Shown here: positions 8,744 through 10,490 of the stretch, piece by piece
How the letters are laid out: each line of letters starts with the position of its first letter
Numbering within the stretch: the first letter of the stretch is position 1
Assembly: GCA_023807065.1 (NCBI GenBank)
Contig: JAJJLU010004676.1
Coordinates: 1 to 10,490, forward strand
Reading direction: 5' to 3'
DNA length: 10,490 nucleotides
Origin: Isotricha intestinalis
Taxonomy: Eukaryota > Ciliophora > Litostomatea > Vestibuliferida > Isotrichidae
Notes under the pieces: generated by a model
Seen by the model: only the letters and a program-made list of their open reading frames with translations
Database searches by the model: none
What the model was told of the DNA's origin: nothing
Program-made: the position numbers and the translations under genes

Positions 8744-9915
8744 TTATTCAATAAAAACCCACTTTTTATTATTTTTATCATTAATAGAATAACATTCAAG
8801 TTCAAAATATTCGAAAATAAAATCAATAAATTTCTTCCTTGTTTGAAACAAATAGAATAATAACTTTGAAATTTGCTTTTCTTCAATTTTTTTTTTGAAA
8901 AATAATATAATTTATTATTACTATTTTTATAAGTTTTATAATATTATGCAAATTCAATTATTCTTTTTTCTTCTTTTTAAATATATTCTTTTAATATTTT
9001 TTGACTTTCAATTTTAAAAAGAGAATAAATATATTTAATTACAATTCTTAATTGAGATAATTTAATTGGAACTTTACCTTCTATTTTAATATAATTTAAT
9101 TTCATTTGATGAAAAAACACTTTTACACATTCTAACATTGAAATTATATTTTTTAAAATAAAATCACATTTTTTAAGAGCTTTTAAATTTTTAAATAATA
9201 TAGAAATTATTTTAAACTTGTTTACAAAGTTGTTTTCTTCTTTTAATTATTCTAATCTGAAATATCTTTGAAAAAAATCTTCTAAAACTTTATTAATATA
9301 TTAGAAATATTATTATTATTTAAATTTAAATCTTCTTTTCTTTTTTTGATGAAATATCTATTTCTTCAGTATCTAAAGGAATTTTAAATTACTTATTATT
9401 TATTGGTATATTCAATATAGTATTTTGATTATTTATTTCCGAAAGCGGAGAATATGATTTCTTTATTCTTTTATTAAAATTATTATTATCATTATTATTT
9501 TTTTTGTTATTATTATTATTTGTTATATTTATTTTTATTGTTTGTTTTTTTATTAATTTTTTTCTCTTCTTTTGATATTGTTTTTTTTTCTTTATTTCAA
9601 TTATTTAAAGAAGTTCTATTCATATTTATTGGAATTAACAGATAAATTATTATCAAAATAATGTTGATTAGAATTAATTGTTTCATACTTGAAAAATCTA
9701 ACATATAAGTTTTATCAAATATATTTCCATCAATTAAATCAGAATTATTATCTTTTAAAGAATCTTTATTACCAATTTCTTATTTCTTCTTTTTTTTATT
9801 TTATCTTTAAATATAATTGATCTTGAAGAATCACTATTAAAAGTAATTAAATTATTATTTTCATTATTTTTTTTTGTTTCAAATTTATTATCATTATTTT
9901 GGTCATTATATTACT
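8744..9915 (-). pseudogene. Degraded gene B, unidentified
   Basis: Coding-like sequence in about eight short frames on the minus strand, ending in a TAA at 8746-8744. Readable pieces in order include KFETKKNNENNN and NSDSSRSIIFKD (9910-9782), NKDSLKDNNSDLIDGNIF (from 9779), HYFDNNLSVNS (from 9687), RTSLNN (near 9615), FNKRIKKSYSPLSEINNQNT (near 9475-9420), and a stop-free stretch of 89 codons at 9246-8980 containing KCDFILKNIISMLECVKVFF and IEGKVPIKLSQLRIVIKYIY. After an A10 run (8896-8887) the last frame reads KLLFYLFQTRKKFIDFIF and ends KKWVFIE. In-frame stops lie at 9618-9616 (TAG), 9599-9597 (TGA), 9391-9389, 9249-9247, 8979-8977 and 8946-8944 (all TAA). I do not recognise the family. The 5' end is unclear; it may even be continuous with the remnant upstream. 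Uncorrected sequencing errors are the main alternative to true decay. Confidence 0.55.
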
Positions 9916-10490
9916 TTATAAAATATTACAAGATTGACATTTTACATCAACTTTATCTTTATTATTTAATTTATTGAATTATAAAATCTTTAAATTTTTT
10001 CTCATATAGTTTATAAATATATTTATTATATTCTTTTTGATTAAATTTAATAGAATTTATTTATATATTTCATGATTTTAAATTCATCTATTAAATTATT
10101 ATCAGAAATTTCATTTATAAATTTTATTTTATGTTCTTTTCTTCCTTTTTTAATGATATTACCAAAATCGTCTTTTCTTATTTTTTTGGAGAACTAATTA
10201 CTTCTAAACTATTATCATTTGTTTTATTTTCCCAAGTAATTTATAAATATTTTCTCTTAAAAGATGGTATCTTTGATATTATTAATGAACAATCATTGTA
10301 TTTTATTTTTTCAGAATATATTAATGTAATTAATTATTTTAATTAATTTCTTTCTCTCTTCTCCTTTATAATTAATTTCTTTATTTCTTCATCACTAATT
10401 CTTCTTCATCTCCTTCTTCACTTTTTGTTTCATCTTTTCATTTATTTCCTCCTTTCTCAGTTTAATTTTTATATTGACACATGAAAATCA
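9916..10490 (-). pseudogene. Degraded gene A with a ciliate-type RKD-FGN / HKI-F-N motif
   Basis: Reading leftward on the minus strand, possible start ATG at 10482-10480, then an acidic stretch (KDETKSEEGDEEEL), a shift near 10395 to SDEEIKKLIIKEKRER, LITLIYSEKIKYNDCSLIIS and NDNSLEVISSPKK, and a shift in an A7 run (10187-10181). Then follows IRKDDFGNIIKKGRKEHKIK with FINEISDNNLIDEF. Two more shifts (near 10058 and 9980) lead to KFNQKEYNKYIY and finally KDKVDVKCQSCNIL before the TAA at 9918-9916. The RKD-GN-I-KG-K-HK-F block followed by a YN is one I associate, from memory, with small ciliate proteins. The C-terminal CNIL fits a CaaX-type prenylation box, suggesting an original membrane anchor. 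In-frame stops lie at 10464-10462, 10440-10438 (TGA), 10345-10343, 10336-10334 and 10243-10241. The gene may extend past the window edge. Confidence 0.6.

Noticed and set aside
9373..9392. Possible 20-nt GT-AG intron in degraded gene B
   Set aside because: Removing it leads at once to a TGA and does not restore the following frame.
9438..9450. GC-richer CCGAAAGCGG palindrome, considered as an RNA or tRNA fragment
   Set aside because: It sits inside the readable piece SYSPLSEI of gene B, and no cloverleaf or conserved tRNA box can be built around it.
10131..10346. Plus-strand 71-codon ORF (MFFSSFFNDITKIVF...)
   Set aside because: It lies opposite the degraded minus-strand gene A and reads as its Phe/Ile-rich complement; it has no features of its own.
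1..10490. Ciliate TAA/TAG=Gln genetic code for the whole window
   Set aside because: The intact genes use CAA for Gln, have no in-frame TAA/TAG, and several terminate at TAA followed by noncoding sequence.
1..10490. CRISPR arrays, insertion sequences, transposons or viral genes
   Set aside because: No spaced direct repeats, transposase or integrase motifs, or terminal repeats were seen; the only tandem array is coding.

Overview
The window comes from a very AT-rich eukaryotic nuclear genome. The genes lie on both strands, are well separated, and start after A-rich leaders. Asparagine and lysine runs are common, and the two introns that can be defined are only 35 and 41 nt long. The gene content (an outer-arm dynein intermediate chain, a diverged EF-hand protein, a coiled-coil/kelch protein and an ankyrin protein) fits a ciliated or flagellated protist. 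The style of the kelch, ankyrin and EF-hand proteins, and a motif in the degraded gene at the right edge, resemble ciliate families as I remember them. Intact genes end in TAA or TGA, with no in-frame TAA/TAG, so the code looks standard. A ciliate that keeps the standard code (for example a litostome) is my best guess. An anaerobic chytrid is the main alternative. Neither was tested by a search.

Layout, left to right. 1-889 (+): 5'-partial EF-hand-like gene split by one frameshift near 460. 890-2027: long AT-rich spacer with a degraded minus-strand coding remnant at about 1205-1686. 2028-4145 (-): intact DNAI2-type axonemal dynein intermediate chain with a 15-bp tandem repeat in its acidic/lysine-rich tail. 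4146-4337: short divergent promoter region with a perfect 13-bp inverted repeat just before the next start codon. 4338-6650 (+): intact coiled-coil/kelch protein. 6651-7197: spacer. 7198-8392 (+): ankyrin-repeat gene in three exons; joining across the two tiny introns gives one frame of 372 codons plus stop. 8393-8743: spacer. 8744-10490 (-): about 1.7 kb of coding-like sequence in many short frames, broken by frameshifts and in-frame stops, read here as two degraded genes.

DNAI2 and probably the EF-hand protein would act in cilia. Nothing shows that the kelch and ankyrin proteins share a pathway with them, and no operon logic is expected. The most informative points are the introns that unify the ankyrin gene, the single frameshift in the EF-hand gene, and the decayed minus-strand genes, whose stops are mostly TAA in places where glutamine would fit.
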